39,250 nucleotides of DNA from Rhodovarius crocodyli (GTDB taxonomy: Bacteria > Pseudomonadota > Alphaproteobacteria > Acetobacterales > Acetobacteraceae): assembly GCA_945901085.1 (NCBI GenBank), contig CAMDJV010000031.1:1-39250 (forward strand), given 5' to 3'. The notes under the pieces are model-generated. The model made no database searches. It was given only the letters and a program-made list of their open reading frames with translations, and was not told where the DNA came from. Shown here one piece after another: positions 1 through 7,914 of the stretch. The position numbers were made by a program, and so were the translations under genes. How positions within the stretch are numbered: the stretch's first letter is position 1; the number at the start of each line of letters is the position of its first letter.

Positions 1-121
1 CGGACACCGTCATGCCGGGCTGTAGGGTTTGCTCAACCAGCCGGACCTTCTCCTCGGCAGTGTAGCGCCGACGGCGGTGGGTGCCGCTGATGATTTCAAC
101 GCGATCGATGGGCTTGGACAT
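1..121 (-). CDS. Transposase accessory protein (IS66 TnpA / IS3 OrfA type), 5' part only
   Basis: Reading leftward from ATG at 121, the first 40 residues start MSKPIDRVEIISGTHRRRR and continue into YTAEEKVRLVEQTLQPGMTV. This is the usual opening of the small helix-turn-helix DNA-binding protein encoded first in IS66-type elements and also seen as IS3 OrfA. In those families it works with a second, DDE-type transposase ORF, which would lie beyond the left edge here. The basic RRRR stretch and the EEK-VRLVEQ helix are the recognisable parts. The gene is cut by the window edge, so its length and integrity cannot be judged. It shows that accessory DNA continues to the left. Confidence 0.75.
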   Translation of the reverse strand, partial: MSKPIDRVEIISGTHRRRRYTAEEKVRLVEQTLQPGMTVS

Positions 122-577
122 AGGTGTGCACCTAGGCTTGAACCTAGGCTCTCATGGTTGCGCCATGTGTCCGGTCGAAATGGGGGCCGCTCCAGGGTTC
201 GCTCTCGAAGTACGGATTTCGGGCAAGTGGGGTTCGAACCAAGCCAAGTGCCGACCGCGCGGAAACCGGCCTTTTACCTAGGTTTTTGAGTTCCGTACTA
301 AAACCGCCAAGTCAGGAGGTCCGGAGAGAAACGGCCTCCGGAGAGCGATTTTCGGGCTTCTCCGCGCCCGCCCAGTCAACAGGTCTGCCTCAAAAACCCC
401 AGGAAACCTGCCACTCAGCGCGGTGGTTGTTGGGGCGGAGAGCGTGGCTTGCATGTGAACTGGCGGAGCAAACAAGGCTGGGCACTAACGGTCTCTGATC
501 AAACAAAAATCGCATTCTTCGAACAGACTGACAGCGGACGAATAGCTTCAGAAAGCCACGTGCTCCGAGAGTCATAT
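122..577. other. Gene-poor stretch between transposase and DUF6968-like gene
   Basis: I see no convincing gene in these 456 bases; the short open frames overlap one another and have no recognisable protein sequence. Three CCTAGG hexamers occur close together (about 131, 143 and 276). The first two sit in a tandem repeat, CCTAGGCTTGAACCTAGGCT, just upstream of the transposase start. An 8-bp inverted repeat, AGTACGGA (209-216) and TCCGTACT (292-299), brackets about 75 bases. The right end of the transposon probably lies in this stretch, but I could not place it. Confidence 0.4.
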
Positions 578-928
578 TTATTCGTGGGCCAATTTCTTCC
601 TTTCAGGGTCGGCTTCAGGCGCCGGCAGGCCAAAGTGCTCGCGCTGTCCGCCCCACGTTAAGCGTCCACTGAGGTTCTCCTCCGACATTTCTGCCTCGAC
701 CGACATGATGTAAATCACGTTCAGAAGCGCCTGAACCGCATCGACGCCAAAAAAGCTGCTTTGGTGATTGGTGCTTGGGCCTTCCACGGCGTAGTCGCAA
801 CGCCATGTCACGCCATCCGCCTCGAGTACTGGCCGGCCGATACGCAAATGAAATGCAGGTTCGCCGTTCACATCGAGCGTGCGTGTAGCAATGACTTCGA
901 AAGGGAGCTGATTCGCGGGGTTCGGCAT
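578..928 (-). CDS. DUF6968-like conserved hypothetical protein
   Basis: This is a protein of 116 residues. The pattern IATRTLDVNG..., then IGRP at about residues 30-33, then FFGVDAVQALLNVIYIM near residues 59-75, matches small proteins grouped as DUF6968, whose function is unknown to me. There is no signal peptide or membrane segment. The start is well supported: on the minus strand GGGAGG lies about ten bases before ATG at 928. That Shine-Dalgarno overlaps the TAA stop of the upstream gene (935-937), so the two genes are probably one transcript and coupled. The family assignment comes from memory of the pattern, not a search. Confidence 0.65.
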   Translation of the reverse strand: MPNPANQLPFEVIATRTLDVNGEPAFHLRIGRPVLEADGVTWRCDYAVEGPSTNHQSSFFGVDAVQALLNVIYIMSVEAEMSEENLSGRLTWGGQREHFGLPAPEADPERKKLAHE

Positions 929-934
929 GTTGGC

Positions 935-1408
935 TTACCTCCCGGTCCAAAGTGGAGGGATGTACCCACCGCGAAGGCATTGGGCATACCGCTCGGAGAC
1001 GCTCGCCCAGCAGGACCGTTTGGCCGTAGGTGCAACCAGCGGTGACCGACATATCATGTCGTCACGAAGTCTCTGAACCTCGCATGCCTCACGACGGGCC
1101 ACCAGTTCTGGCCGAGGTACCTCGCTGTTTTGAGGCCTTCCAACGACGGCGGTCACGTCAGACGCTCCTGAATTGCCTCCAGGGGGATCAGCGCGTGTGT
1201 GCGCCGATACTTGCACAGATTTACCGTCGACGATCCTGACGTAGCTATTGACGTGCACCACGCCACCGCCATTCCCACCTTCTCGGCCAAATCGCTGGGC
1301 GTTCACGCCGCTACGGTCCGAGATAGCATCAGCGCGCCTCGCGGTGGCTATCGCAAAGGCTCTGAGAGCTGCACGGTCTGGAACGGCGGACGGGGACAAC
1401 GCGGCCAC
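935..1408 (-). CDS. Conserved hypothetical protein with YxRxxxGKxVxVSxHxR motif
   Basis: The protein has 157 residues and probably starts at GTG (1408), preceded by GGGAGAG at a good distance. Three parts can be seen. There is an Ala/Arg-rich N-terminal helix (about 1-35). A glycine-rich turn is followed by VHVNSYVRIVDGKSVQVS and AHTR at about 50-72. The Cys-containing C-terminal part resembles CWASVSERYAQCLRGGYIPP. I have the impression of similar accessory proteins with this layout in other alphaproteobacteria, but I cannot name a function. It is first in a leftward pair with the DUF6968-like gene, with only 6 bases between stop and next start. It lies just outside the left attachment site of the neighbouring element. 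Confidence 0.55.
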   Translation of the reverse strand: MAALSPSAVPDRAALRAFAIATARRADAISDRSGVNAQRFGREGGNGGGVVHVNSYVRIVDGKSVQVSAHTRADPPGGNSGASDVTAVVGRPQNSEVPRPELVARREACEVQRLRDDMICRSPLVAPTAKRSCWASVSERYAQCLRGGYIPPLWTGR

Positions 1409-1580
1409 GACATCTCTCCCTCTTTCGGGATGCGTGGGTAGCGCTGATCGGTGCGAAAGTCAAGAACAAAATAGGAACATTTCTATCCGCTTTCGAACCA
1501 CCCCATGTTATCGCTATGGCGGTGAGGGCAATTCGGAGTGGGGGAGCGAAAAGCCGTGTAGCAAAGCGAAATTCTGCGAA

Positions 1581-1595
1581 CTGGCGGACAGGGTG
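1581..1595 (+). repeat. Left attachment repeat (att core)
   Basis: CTGGCGGACAGGGTG is identical to 8425-8439, the 3' end of tRNA-Ser. The flanks differ on both sides, so the identity is exactly 15 bases. This is the expected signature of a tyrosine recombinase insertion at a tRNA 3' end. Confidence 0.85.
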
Positions 1596-1610
1596 TCTGC
1601 CAAAGTATGA

Positions 1611-1750
1611 TCTATGCCAATCTACGATCGTCCACTACCCTGCAGTTTCCGTTGGTTTTTTGAAGAATCTAGTCTACCCTTATCTACGTTAATCCAGTGC
1701 TACCCCTGTCGATTTTGGGGGTAGGAAATGGGGTAGGGCGTTGGGGGTAG
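1611..1750. promoter_or_regulatory. Candidate left integrase arm sites and integrase promoter region
   Basis: TCTATGCCAATCT at 1611-1623 recurs in the same orientation at 8328-8340 near the other end. GGGGGTAG occurs at 1717-1724 and 1743-1750, GGGGTAG at 1730-1736, and the inverted form CTACCCC at 1700-1706. GGGGGTA also occurs twice near the right end. Repeats confined to both ends of an element and lying between core and integrase are what arm-type binding sites look like. The copies closest to the integrase start could also let integrase repress its own gene. This role is inferred. Confidence 0.55.
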
Positions 1751-1755
1751 TTACG

Positions 1756-3141
1756 ATGGGCAAGCTCTCTGCTGTGGCGATTAAGGGGTTCCGCCACGAT
1801 CCCGCAAAGGGCAAGCGGCCGGTGCGCTTTCCCGATGGTGACGGCCTTTATCTGCAGGTCGCCACAGGGGACACGAAGTCGTGGCTGTTCCGCTACACGC
1901 TGCATGGCAGGCCGCGGGAAATGGGGCTGGGCTGGGCTGCCCTCACCGACAAAGACGAGAAAGCCGGCGGCGTATCCCTCGCACGTGCCCGCGACCTCGC
2001 CCGCGAGGCCCGCTCGGTATTGGCGCAGAACCGCGACCCCATCGACGAACGGCAGGAGAAGCGCGAGGCCGCCAAGCGTGAGACGGCAGCGACCACGGCC
2101 TGCACATTCGAGGCAGCCGCGCGCGCGCTCGTGGAGAACAAGCGGGCCGGGTGGCGCAGCCCGAAGCATGCTGCCCAATGGATATCGACCTTGGAGCACC
2201 ACGTGTTCCCCACCATTGGAAAGAGGCCAGTCGCGAACATTGGCACGGATGACGTTTTGGCCGTGCTGCGGCCGATCTGGGGCACCATCCCCGAGACGGC
2301 TTCCCGCGTGCGTCAGCGGATCGAAGCGGTGTTAGACGATGCGCGCGTGAAGGGTTGGCGAGCGGAGAACATCGTCAACCCAGCGCGGTGGAAGGGACAC
2401 CTATCGGTTACGCTGCCGCCGCCGCGCCGGGTACGCCCTGTGAAGAACCAGCCTTCTCTACCTTGGCAACAGATGGAGGCCTTCGTGGGCGCGCTGTCTG
2501 AGCGGGAGGGGATGGCCGCCAAGGCGCTGCAGTTCGCCATCCTGACGGCCAGTCGAACGGGTGCGGTGCGGCTCATGCAATGGCGCGAGATAGACCTCGA
2601 GGCCGGCGTATGGACCGCGCCTGCAGCGAACATGAAAACGAAGAAGGCGCACCGCACGCCGCTGGCACCGGCAGCCATGGTGTTGTTGTTGAGCGTGAAG
2701 GACCTGGCGAAGAAGCCCGATGACCTTGTGTTTCCCGGCGCGAGGACAGGGCGTCCACTGTCGGACATGGCGCTATCCATGTTGGTGCGGGGCATGGCGT
2801 GCGATGGGCTGGCGGATCACGAGCTGCCGCGATGGCGCGATATCGAGGGGCGAGCGGTGGTGCCGCATGGGTTCCGCGCGTCCTTCAAGGGCTGGTCCCT
2901 TGCGGCAAGCTACCCGGACCCGCTGTCCGAACTGGCGCTTGCTCACACAGATAAGGACAAGGTGCGTGCGGCGTATGCGCGTGAGGACATGCTGGAGCAA
3001 CGCATGCCGATGATGGATGCATGGGCCGAGCATTGCGTAAAACCGCGCGGGGCCACCGTGAGCCTAGCCGCCGCCCGCTCGGGCTTGGAACTGGATCGTG
3101 TCCCATCCCGTGGTGTACGAGCGATGACCTCAGCGGGTTGA
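1756..3141 (+). CDS. Tyrosine recombinase / site-specific integrase (P4-type, DUF4102 N-terminus)
   Basis: This integrase catalyses insertion and excision of the 1581-8439 element. I chose ATG 1756 (MGKLSAVAIKGF) over an in-frame TTG at 1741; the protein is then 461 residues. Residues 1-95 form the DUF4102-like arm-binding domain (FPDGDGLYLQV, SWLFRYTLHGRPREMGLG). SAM-like core-binding and catalytic domains follow. The catalytic set is visible: R267 in TASRTGAV, H371 and R374 in HGFR, H397 in LALAH, and nucleophile Y407 in AAYAR. The C-terminus runs 54 residues past the tyrosine and ends in GGGTTGA, which may be the first bases of the adjacent IS. The original last residues may therefore be lost, though all catalytic residues are present. 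Confidence 0.93.
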   Translation: MGKLSAVAIKGFRHDPAKGKRPVRFPDGDGLYLQVATGDTKSWLFRYTLHGRPREMGLGWAALTDKDEKAGGVSLARARDLAREARSVLAQNRDPIDERQEKREAAKRETAATTACTFEAAARALVENKRAGWRSPKHAAQWISTLEHHVFPTIGKRPVANIGTDDVLAVLRPIWGTIPETASRVRQRIEAVLDDARVKGWRAENIVNPARWKGHLSVTLPPPRRVRPVKNQPSLPWQQMEAFVGALSEREGMAAKALQFAILTASRTGAVRLMQWREIDLEAGVWTAPAANMKTKKAHRTPLAPAAMVLLLSVKDLAKKPDDLVFPGARTGRPLSDMALSMLVRGMACDGLADHELPRWRDIEGRAVVPHGFRASFKGWSLAASYPDPLSELALAHTDKDKVRAAYAREDMLEQRMPMMDAWAEHCVKPRGATVSLAAARSGLELDRVPSRGVRAMTSAG

Positions 3142-4394
3142 GCCGCCGCGTCAGTCGGCCACTGCTGACAGGCTTACGGGCGAAGTATCGCTGATGGCGC
3201 TGATGGTTTCCAGTGTCATATAGCGAGCGCGCTGTGTGGCCCATTCGTCGGACTGCTCAAGCAGTATGGCGCCCACCAGCCGCGTGATGGCGCCTTCGTT
3301 CGGAAAGATGCCGACAACATCGGTGCGGCGCTTGATCTCACCGTTGAGGCGTTCGATCGGGTTCGTGCTGTGCAGCTTGGCGCGGTGCTCCCGCGGGAAG
3401 TCCATATAGGCGAGGACGTCGTGCTCGGCGGCATCCATCAGCGCCGCGAGCCTGGGCACCCTGGGGCGCAGTTGGTCGGCCACGGTGCGCCATTGAGCGG
3501 GGGCGGCCGGTGCATCGGCCTCGGCAAATGCGGTGCCAATCCAGGCCGACACGATGCGGCGCTGGGTTTTTCCGGCATGCGCCGTGGCATTTCGCATGAA
3601 GTGGACGCGGCAGCGCTGCCAGGTGGCGCGCAGGATCTTGGACACGGCGGCTTTGAGCCCCTCATGGGCGTCGGAGATCACGAGCTTGACGCCGCGCAAG
3701 CCTCGGCGCGCCAGCCCGCGCAGGAAGTCGGTCCAGAAGGTCTCAGCCTCCGAGGGGCCCACGGCCATGCCGAGCACCTCGCGCCGCCCATCACCGTTCA
3801 CGCCCACGGCGACGGTGACCGCCACCGAGACGATGCGCCCGGCCTCGCGCACCTTCACATAGGTGGCGTCGAGCCAAAGATAGGGCCAGTCACCCTCGAT
3901 GGGGCGGTTGAGGAAGTCCTGCACCCGGCCATCGATTTCGCCACACAGACGGCTGACCTGGCTTTTGCTGACGCCGTCCATGCCCATGGAGCGCACCAGG
4001 GCATCGACGGAGCGGGTGGAGATGCCCTGGACATAGGCTTCCTGGATGACGGCCGTCAGGGCCTTCTCGGCGGTGCGCCGGGGTTCCAGGAAGGCCGGGA
4101 AATAGGAGCCGCGGCGGAGTTTGGGGATCCGTAGTTCGACGGTACCTGCCCTGGTTTCCCAGTCGCGATCCCGGTAGCCATTGCGCTGGTTCAGGCGCTC
4201 GGCGCTGCGCTCGCCATGGGCAGCACCGCAGAGCGGCTCGGTCTCCAGCTCCATGAGGCGCTGTGCTGCAAAGCCAATCATCTCGCGCAGCAGGCTGGCG
4301 TCAGAGCCCTTTTGCATGAGCTCGCGCAGGGCCATTGTTTCATCGGTCATCGTGGTGTTCCAAGGTTCAGGTTACGGTCTCAGCAACCCAACCC
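3135..4394 (-). mobile_element. IS256-family insertion sequence (ends approximate)
   Basis: A complete IS256-type transposase gene occupies nearly all of this segment. The hexamer GGGTTG at 3135-3140 is found inverted as CAACCC at 4384-4389 and again at 4389-4394, so the termini may lie there. The longer terminal inverted repeat is poor when I align it by eye, and I see no 8-9 bp target duplication (ACCTCAGC on the left, AACCCTAA or TAACGAAG on the right). The element separates the integrase stop from a primase gene that seems to lack its 5' end. Confidence 0.6.
3151..4350 (-). CDS. IS256-family transposase
   Basis: The protein has 399 residues, the normal full length for this mutator-like DDE transposase. 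The conserved core is present: D161 in [11 protein letters not shown]227 in VISDAHEG, and E333 in [13 protein letters not shown]. The family signature [14 protein letters not shown] lies at about 248-261. The N-terminal part ([22 protein letters not shown]) is the usual DNA-binding region. No frameshift or stop interrupts it, so the element could be active. It is transcribed against its neighbours; the primase frame stays open into its 5' end on the opposite strand, which is overlap and not a fused gene. Confidence 0.95.
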   Translation of the reverse strand: MTDETMALRELMQKGSDASLLREMIGFAAQRLMELETEPLCGAAHGERSAERLNQRNGYRDRDWETRAGTVELRIPKLRRGSYFPAFLEPRRTAEKALTAVIQEAYVQGISTRSVDALVRSMGMDGVSKSQVSRLCGEIDGRVQDFLNRPIEGDWPYLWLDATYVKVREAGRIVSVAVTVAVGVNGDGRREVLGMAVGPSEAETFWTDFLRGLARRGLRGVKLVISDAHEGLKAAVSKILRATWQRCRVHFMRNATAHAGKTQRRIVSAWIGTAFAEADAPAAPAQWRTVADQLRPRVPRLAALMDAAEHDVLAYMDFPREHRAKLHSTNPIERLNGEIKRRTDVVGIFPNEGAITRLVGAILLEQSDEWATQRARYMTLETISAISDTSPVSLSAVAD

Positions 4395-4411
4395 TAACGA
4401 AGTTCATCGCG

Positions 4412-6898
4412 ATGGCCGCCATTATCCAGGCGGCGGCCTCCTACACCACTTCCGGGGACACGATCGCTATAGAAGCGACAATGGCGGCAAACCACGCTGG
4501 CTACCCAGTCGTCTTTGCGCCGCCGGTTGCGACCTTCGGCAATCGCGACAAAGCCGATGAAGCGAGCCTCGCCAATGGGCTTGCATTGTCCGTGGAGTGC
4601 GATGCCACGCCGGGGGCAGCTCGTGCGAGGCTGGAAGGTTTGCTTGGCCCAGCAACGGTGGTGGTGGCCAGCGGTGGCGAGTGGATTGACCCCGCCAGTG
4701 GCGAGGTTGAGCCGAAGCTGCATCTGCATTGGCGCCTGACTGAGCCCACGCGGGAGCATGCCGACCACGCCCTGCTGAAGCAGGCACGCCAGATTGCCCA
4801 GCGGCTTGTGGGCGCAGACGCCAGCAACACGCCGATGGTCCATCCCATCCGCTGGCCTGGAAGCTGGCACCGGAAGACCACCCCTCGCCTAGCCCGTATC
4901 TTGGCCCTCAACGAAGCGCGCGAAATCGACCTGCGTGAGGCCTTGGAGGCGCTGCAGGAAGCCGCTGCAGCAGCTGGTGTGGGTCTTGCAGCCTCGGGCG
5001 CCAAGGAGGCCCCCACCACCGGCACAGGAGAGGCCAGAGATACGGCAGAACTCACCCGGGCGGTGGTGACGGCGGAGGACTACCACGCGCCCCTGGCGGC
5101 CCTGGCAATGCGCTACTTGAAAGCCGGTATGCCGGATGGGCAGGCGGTGTTGACGCTGCGGGGCATCATGCTGGCAGTACCGGTGGAGCAGCGTGACACG
5201 GCCAACGGCGTCATGCAGGCAGGGCGCTGGCAAGCCCGCTTTCATGACATCCCCCGTGCCGTCAGCACCGCCCGCGCCAAGATCGGCGACCACGGAAACG
5301 CGACCCCGAAGGATCCTGGCGGCGCATGGCCCGAGCCGATCGACTTCCTGGGCGACACCGACATGACAGGTCCGCCCCTGCTGCGAGCAGATCATCTGCC
5401 CGACGCCTTAGCTGGTCTCGTGTTCGACACCGCCGGCCGCATGGGTGTCGATCCTACATCTGTCGCACTCGGCGCCGTTGTGACTTGCGCTGCCGCGATC
5501 CACGAGGATTGGGCCGTTCAGCCGAAGCGTCAGGACAGCACGTGGACGGAACGCGCCCGGCTCTGGGGCGCAATCGTCGGCGACCCCTCCGTCCTCAAGA
5601 CGCCCGTCCTCGCGGTAGTTACATCGCCGGTCGATCTTCTAGACGCGCAGGCACGGGCCCGGCACACCGATGCCATGCGCGATTACCGGAAGCAGGTTGC
5701 AAAACTCAAGGCCGATAAAGTACCGCCCGAGGCCTGGCCGCCGATGCCGAAGCTCGATCGCTACATGGTCGAGGGCACGACCGTTGAAGCTCTGACAGAG
5801 GTTCTGCGTGGCGACGACGATGCAAAGCAAAGGGCACCGCTGGGACGGGTCCTGGTGCGGCAGGACGAGCTTTCGGGATGGCTCGCCGACATGGACCGCT
5901 ACAAGGCCGGAGGCAAAGGCGGCGGAGACCGCGCAGCCTTCCTTCGACTGTTCAACGGCGGGCGATACGTCGTCGATCGCATTGGGCGTGGTACCTTCGC
6001 CTGCCCTAGCTGGTCTGGGTGCGTGCTGGGCGGCATCCAGCCCGAGCCGATCAGGCGCATCGCCAACGACGCGGCGGATGACGGGCTTCTTCAACGCTTC
6101 CTGTACTGTGTGCCTGGCGCGCATGGCGAGGGCGAGGACCGGGAGCCCGACCACGCCGCCCTAGCGCGATACAGCGCGCTGTTCCCCGTCTTGGCGAACA
6201 CGCTGCGCCCCCAGCGTCTTTTCCCTGCGACGGTGGAGGCCCCGCCGCCGGTCGAACTTCACCAAGATGCCCACCGGCACCGCGAGGAAATCACGGAGGT
6301 GGCCCGTGCCATCGCAGCGATGCCCGACACGTCGCCGCGTCTCAAGGCCGCGCTCGGTAAGGTACCTGGCATCTTTGCCCGGCTTGCACTGACCTTCCAC
6401 CTCGTCGGTATCGCCGATGCGATGGTGCGCGGGGAGGCAGCGGCATTCCCTACAGTGCTACCAGAAGCGGTCGCCCGCCGGGCAGCCAACTACATGCGCG
6501 ACGTACTGGTGCCGCATTTGCTGCGAGCAGAGGCGCTGCTGTTCGTAACCCGCCAGACGAGCCACGCCCGTTGGGTCGCAGGCCACATCCTCGCCAGTGC
6601 CGATGCGCGCAGCAGTCTCAGTATCGCCGCGCGGGATATCCAGCGGTCTTATGGCGCGCTCCGCGCACCAGAGCAGCGGCGCGAACTGTTGGCGGTGATG
6701 GAGGCGCTGGAGGTCATGGGGTGGGTCCGAGCGGTCCCGCCCGATAACCCTTTCCGTCCGGTCTCCATCTGGCGGGTCAATCCCAAGCTACACGAACGGT
6801 TGGCTGACCGGGCGGCAGCCGAACGGCGACGCAGAGACGCAGCTCGGGAGGCCGTGTCGGGAGCGCAGCGCCGGTATAGGCAAGAGAAACCCAAATGA
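4412..6898 (+). CDS. Primase-helicase-like protein with DUF3987, probably 5'-truncated by the IS
   Basis: This is the probable replication protein of the element. Read from ATG 4412 it has 828 residues. The first 200 resemble the C-terminal part of a RepB/primase-like domain (SVECDATPGAARARLEGLLG, then PKLHLHWRLTEPT and MVHPIRWPGSWHRK). DUF3987 follows from about 320 to 620, with GDPSVLKTP at about 390 in the place of a P-loop, then LVRQDELSGWLADMD and a C-terminal winged-helix-like region. The first residues (AASYTTSGDTIAIEAT) start in mid-domain, and the frame remains open leftward into the IS. I infer that the true N-terminus was removed when the IS inserted; ATG 4412 has no clear ribosome site. 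It is uncertain whether it is still expressed or functional. Confidence 0.75.
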   Translation: MAAIIQAAASYTTSGDTIAIEATMAANHAGYPVVFAPPVATFGNRDKADEASLANGLALSVECDATPGAARARLEGLLGPATVVVASGGEWIDPASGEVEPKLHLHWRLTEPTREHADHALLKQARQIAQRLVGADASNTPMVHPIRWPGSWHRKTTPRLARILALNEAREIDLREALEALQEAAAAAGVGLAASGAKEAPTTGTGEARDTAELTRAVVTAEDYHAPLAALAMRYLKAGMPDGQAVLTLRGIMLAVPVEQRDTANGVMQAGRWQARFHDIPRAVSTARAKIGDHGNATPKDPGGAWPEPIDFLGDTDMTGPPLLRADHLPDALAGLVFDTAGRMGVDPTSVALGAVVTCAAAIHEDWAVQPKRQDSTWTERARLWGAIVGDPSVLKTPVLAVVTSPVDLLDAQARARHTDAMRDYRKQVAKLKADKVPPEAWPPMPKLDRYMVEGTTVEALTEVLRGDDDAKQRAPLGRVLVRQDELSGWLADMDRYKAGGKGGGDRAAFLRLFNGGRYVVDRIGRGTFACPSWSGCVLGGIQPEPIRRIANDAADDGLLQRFLYCVPGAHGEGEDREPDHAALARYSALFPVLANTLRPQRLFPATVEAPPPVELHQDAHRHREEITEVARAIAAMPDTSPRLKAALGKVPGIFARLALTFHLVGIADAMVRGEAAAFPTVLPEAVARRAANYMRDVLVPHLLRAEALLFVTRQTSHARWVAGHILASADARSSLSIAARDIQRSYGALRAPEQRRELLAVMEALEVMGWVRAVPPDNPFRPVSIWRVNPKLHERLADRAAAERRRRDAAREAVSGAQRRYRQEKPK

Positions 6899-7356
6899 GC
6901 GCGAGTTTGTCGCAAATGTCGCTACGCGCGTGTGAGACATTAAAGCCATTCGCGCTCTCTCTTTCTATATCCCCCGTCCTTTTCCCAAACGCTCCATGCG
7001 CGCGTAGCGACAATTGCGACAATCGCCCGCCCTCGCCACCGGCCCAGCGACCGCGTACCTGCCGCACTCCGCGATGCGTCGGGGCTGCGTCTGGCAAGGG
7101 CGGCAGTGCAATGAGGCCGGTCAGCGGCTTGGGGGTCCTTCGGCGGTGGCCGGAAGGATCGTGCGGGGTGAGGGATGCTCCGCGCGACTATCGGGAGACT
7201 TTTGCTTTGCGCCAATTTCAGGTCACGCGCAGCCTGCAGGATTGCCGCCTGATGGCCGGCGCTGGTGGCGTGAAACGTCTGAAGCCCCGCCGGGCCGCTG
7301 CTCGGCCTGCTATCTGCCGCCACAGGGGCTGATGCGCACGGTGATGGAGACCTGAG
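6899..7356. other. Non-coding stretch with a large inverted repeat
   Basis: This is 458 bases between the primase-like gene and the next gene, with no convincing reading frame on either strand. Its first 125 bases carry the strong inverted repeat listed separately. The part enclosed by the repeat is pyrimidine-rich and AT-richer (CTCTCTCTTTCTATATC) than its surroundings. The remainder shows nothing I recognise. Confidence 0.5.
6907..7021. repeat. Near-perfect 24-bp inverted repeat with 67-base spacer
   Basis: The left arm is 6907-6930, beginning TTGTCGCAAATGTCGC and ending ACGCGCG. The right arm is 6998-7021 and is its reverse complement at 23 of 24 positions. Each arm contains TGTCGC twice, ten bases apart. 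The left arm starts eight bases after the primase stop codon. An intrinsic terminator is unlikely because the spacer is long and there is no T-run. A replication-related site or a binding site for a dimeric protein of the element fits better, but this is inference. Confidence 0.8.
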
Positions 7357-7914
7357 ATGCAGAAAGAGCCGATTCCGAAAATCAAGGCCGCGACATCGCT
7401 TCAGGCAGCACCTCAGGTCGTCGCTGCTGTCCTAACACAGGCCGCCGACCTACTTCGACCAAAAGCTGGCGCGCAAAACCCGGTCACTGGGTCCGACAAC
7501 TCTGCCTTCAGCCGGCACCTGCTGAGCACTGTCGGCTCAACGCTATGGTTTCCTGAAGGCACCCCGCCCGAGCAGATCTTCGCGGCAACCCCTGCCGCCC
7601 TATCCGCCGTCCAAGGCTTTGCGCCGCGCGATCCTGTTGAGGGGATGATGGCCGCCCAGGCGGTGGCGCTGCACCACGCCGCGATGGAGTGCTTTCGGCG
7701 GGCGATGATCCCGGCTCAGCCCTTTGAGGTCACCGATAGACTTCGCCGGCAGGGAGCAAACCTATCCCGCGCGATGGTCGACATGGCCGAGGCCATCGAC
7801 CGGCGCCGGGGCAAGGGGCCGCAGGTGGTGCGGGTTGAGCGGGTTGTCGTCCAGGACGGTGGCCAGGCAATTGTTGGGGCGATCACCCCGGGGGGACGGT
7901 CCGATGCCAAGTAG
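7357..7914 (+). CDS. Conserved hypothetical protein of the element
   Basis: This soluble protein has 185 residues, with no signal peptide or membrane segment and no family I can name. The most structured part is residues 85-150 (GFAPRDPVEGMMAAQAVALH, HAAMECFRRAM, RLRRQGANLSRAMVDMAEAI), predicted largely helical. A basic patch RRRGKGPQVVRVERVVVQ follows and leads into a short strand-rich tail. The composition suggests a nucleic-acid or protein-binding role, but nothing here proves a function. Its stop (7912-7914) overlaps the start of the HGGxSTG gene at 7904 in another frame, so the two are translationally coupled and probably work together. Confidence 0.7.
   Translation: MQKEPIPKIKAATSLQAAPQVVAAVLTQAADLLRPKAGAQNPVTGSDNSAFSRHLLSTVGSTLWFPEGTPPEQIFAATPAALSAVQGFAPRDPVEGMMAAQAVALHHAAMECFRRAMIPAQPFEVTDRLRRQGANLSRAMVDMAEAIDRRRGKGPQVVRVERVVVQDGGQAIVGAITPGGRSDAK

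Noticed and set aside
219-245. tRNA-like GGTTCGAACC near the left edge
   Set aside because: Only a T-loop-like decamer is seen; no acceptor, anticodon or D-arm can be formed around it.
3370-4134. Rightward 254-residue frame inside the IS
   Set aside because: It is antisense to the complete IS256 transposase, with composition expected of a shadow frame.
4181-4411. Primase protein starting inside the IS
   Set aside because: The 77 residues before 4412 are antisense to the transposase 5' end and unlike any primase; the frame is merely open.
6899-7021. Inverted repeat as a simple intrinsic terminator
   Set aside because: The spacer is 67 bases and no T-run follows; the match is far better than needed for a terminator.
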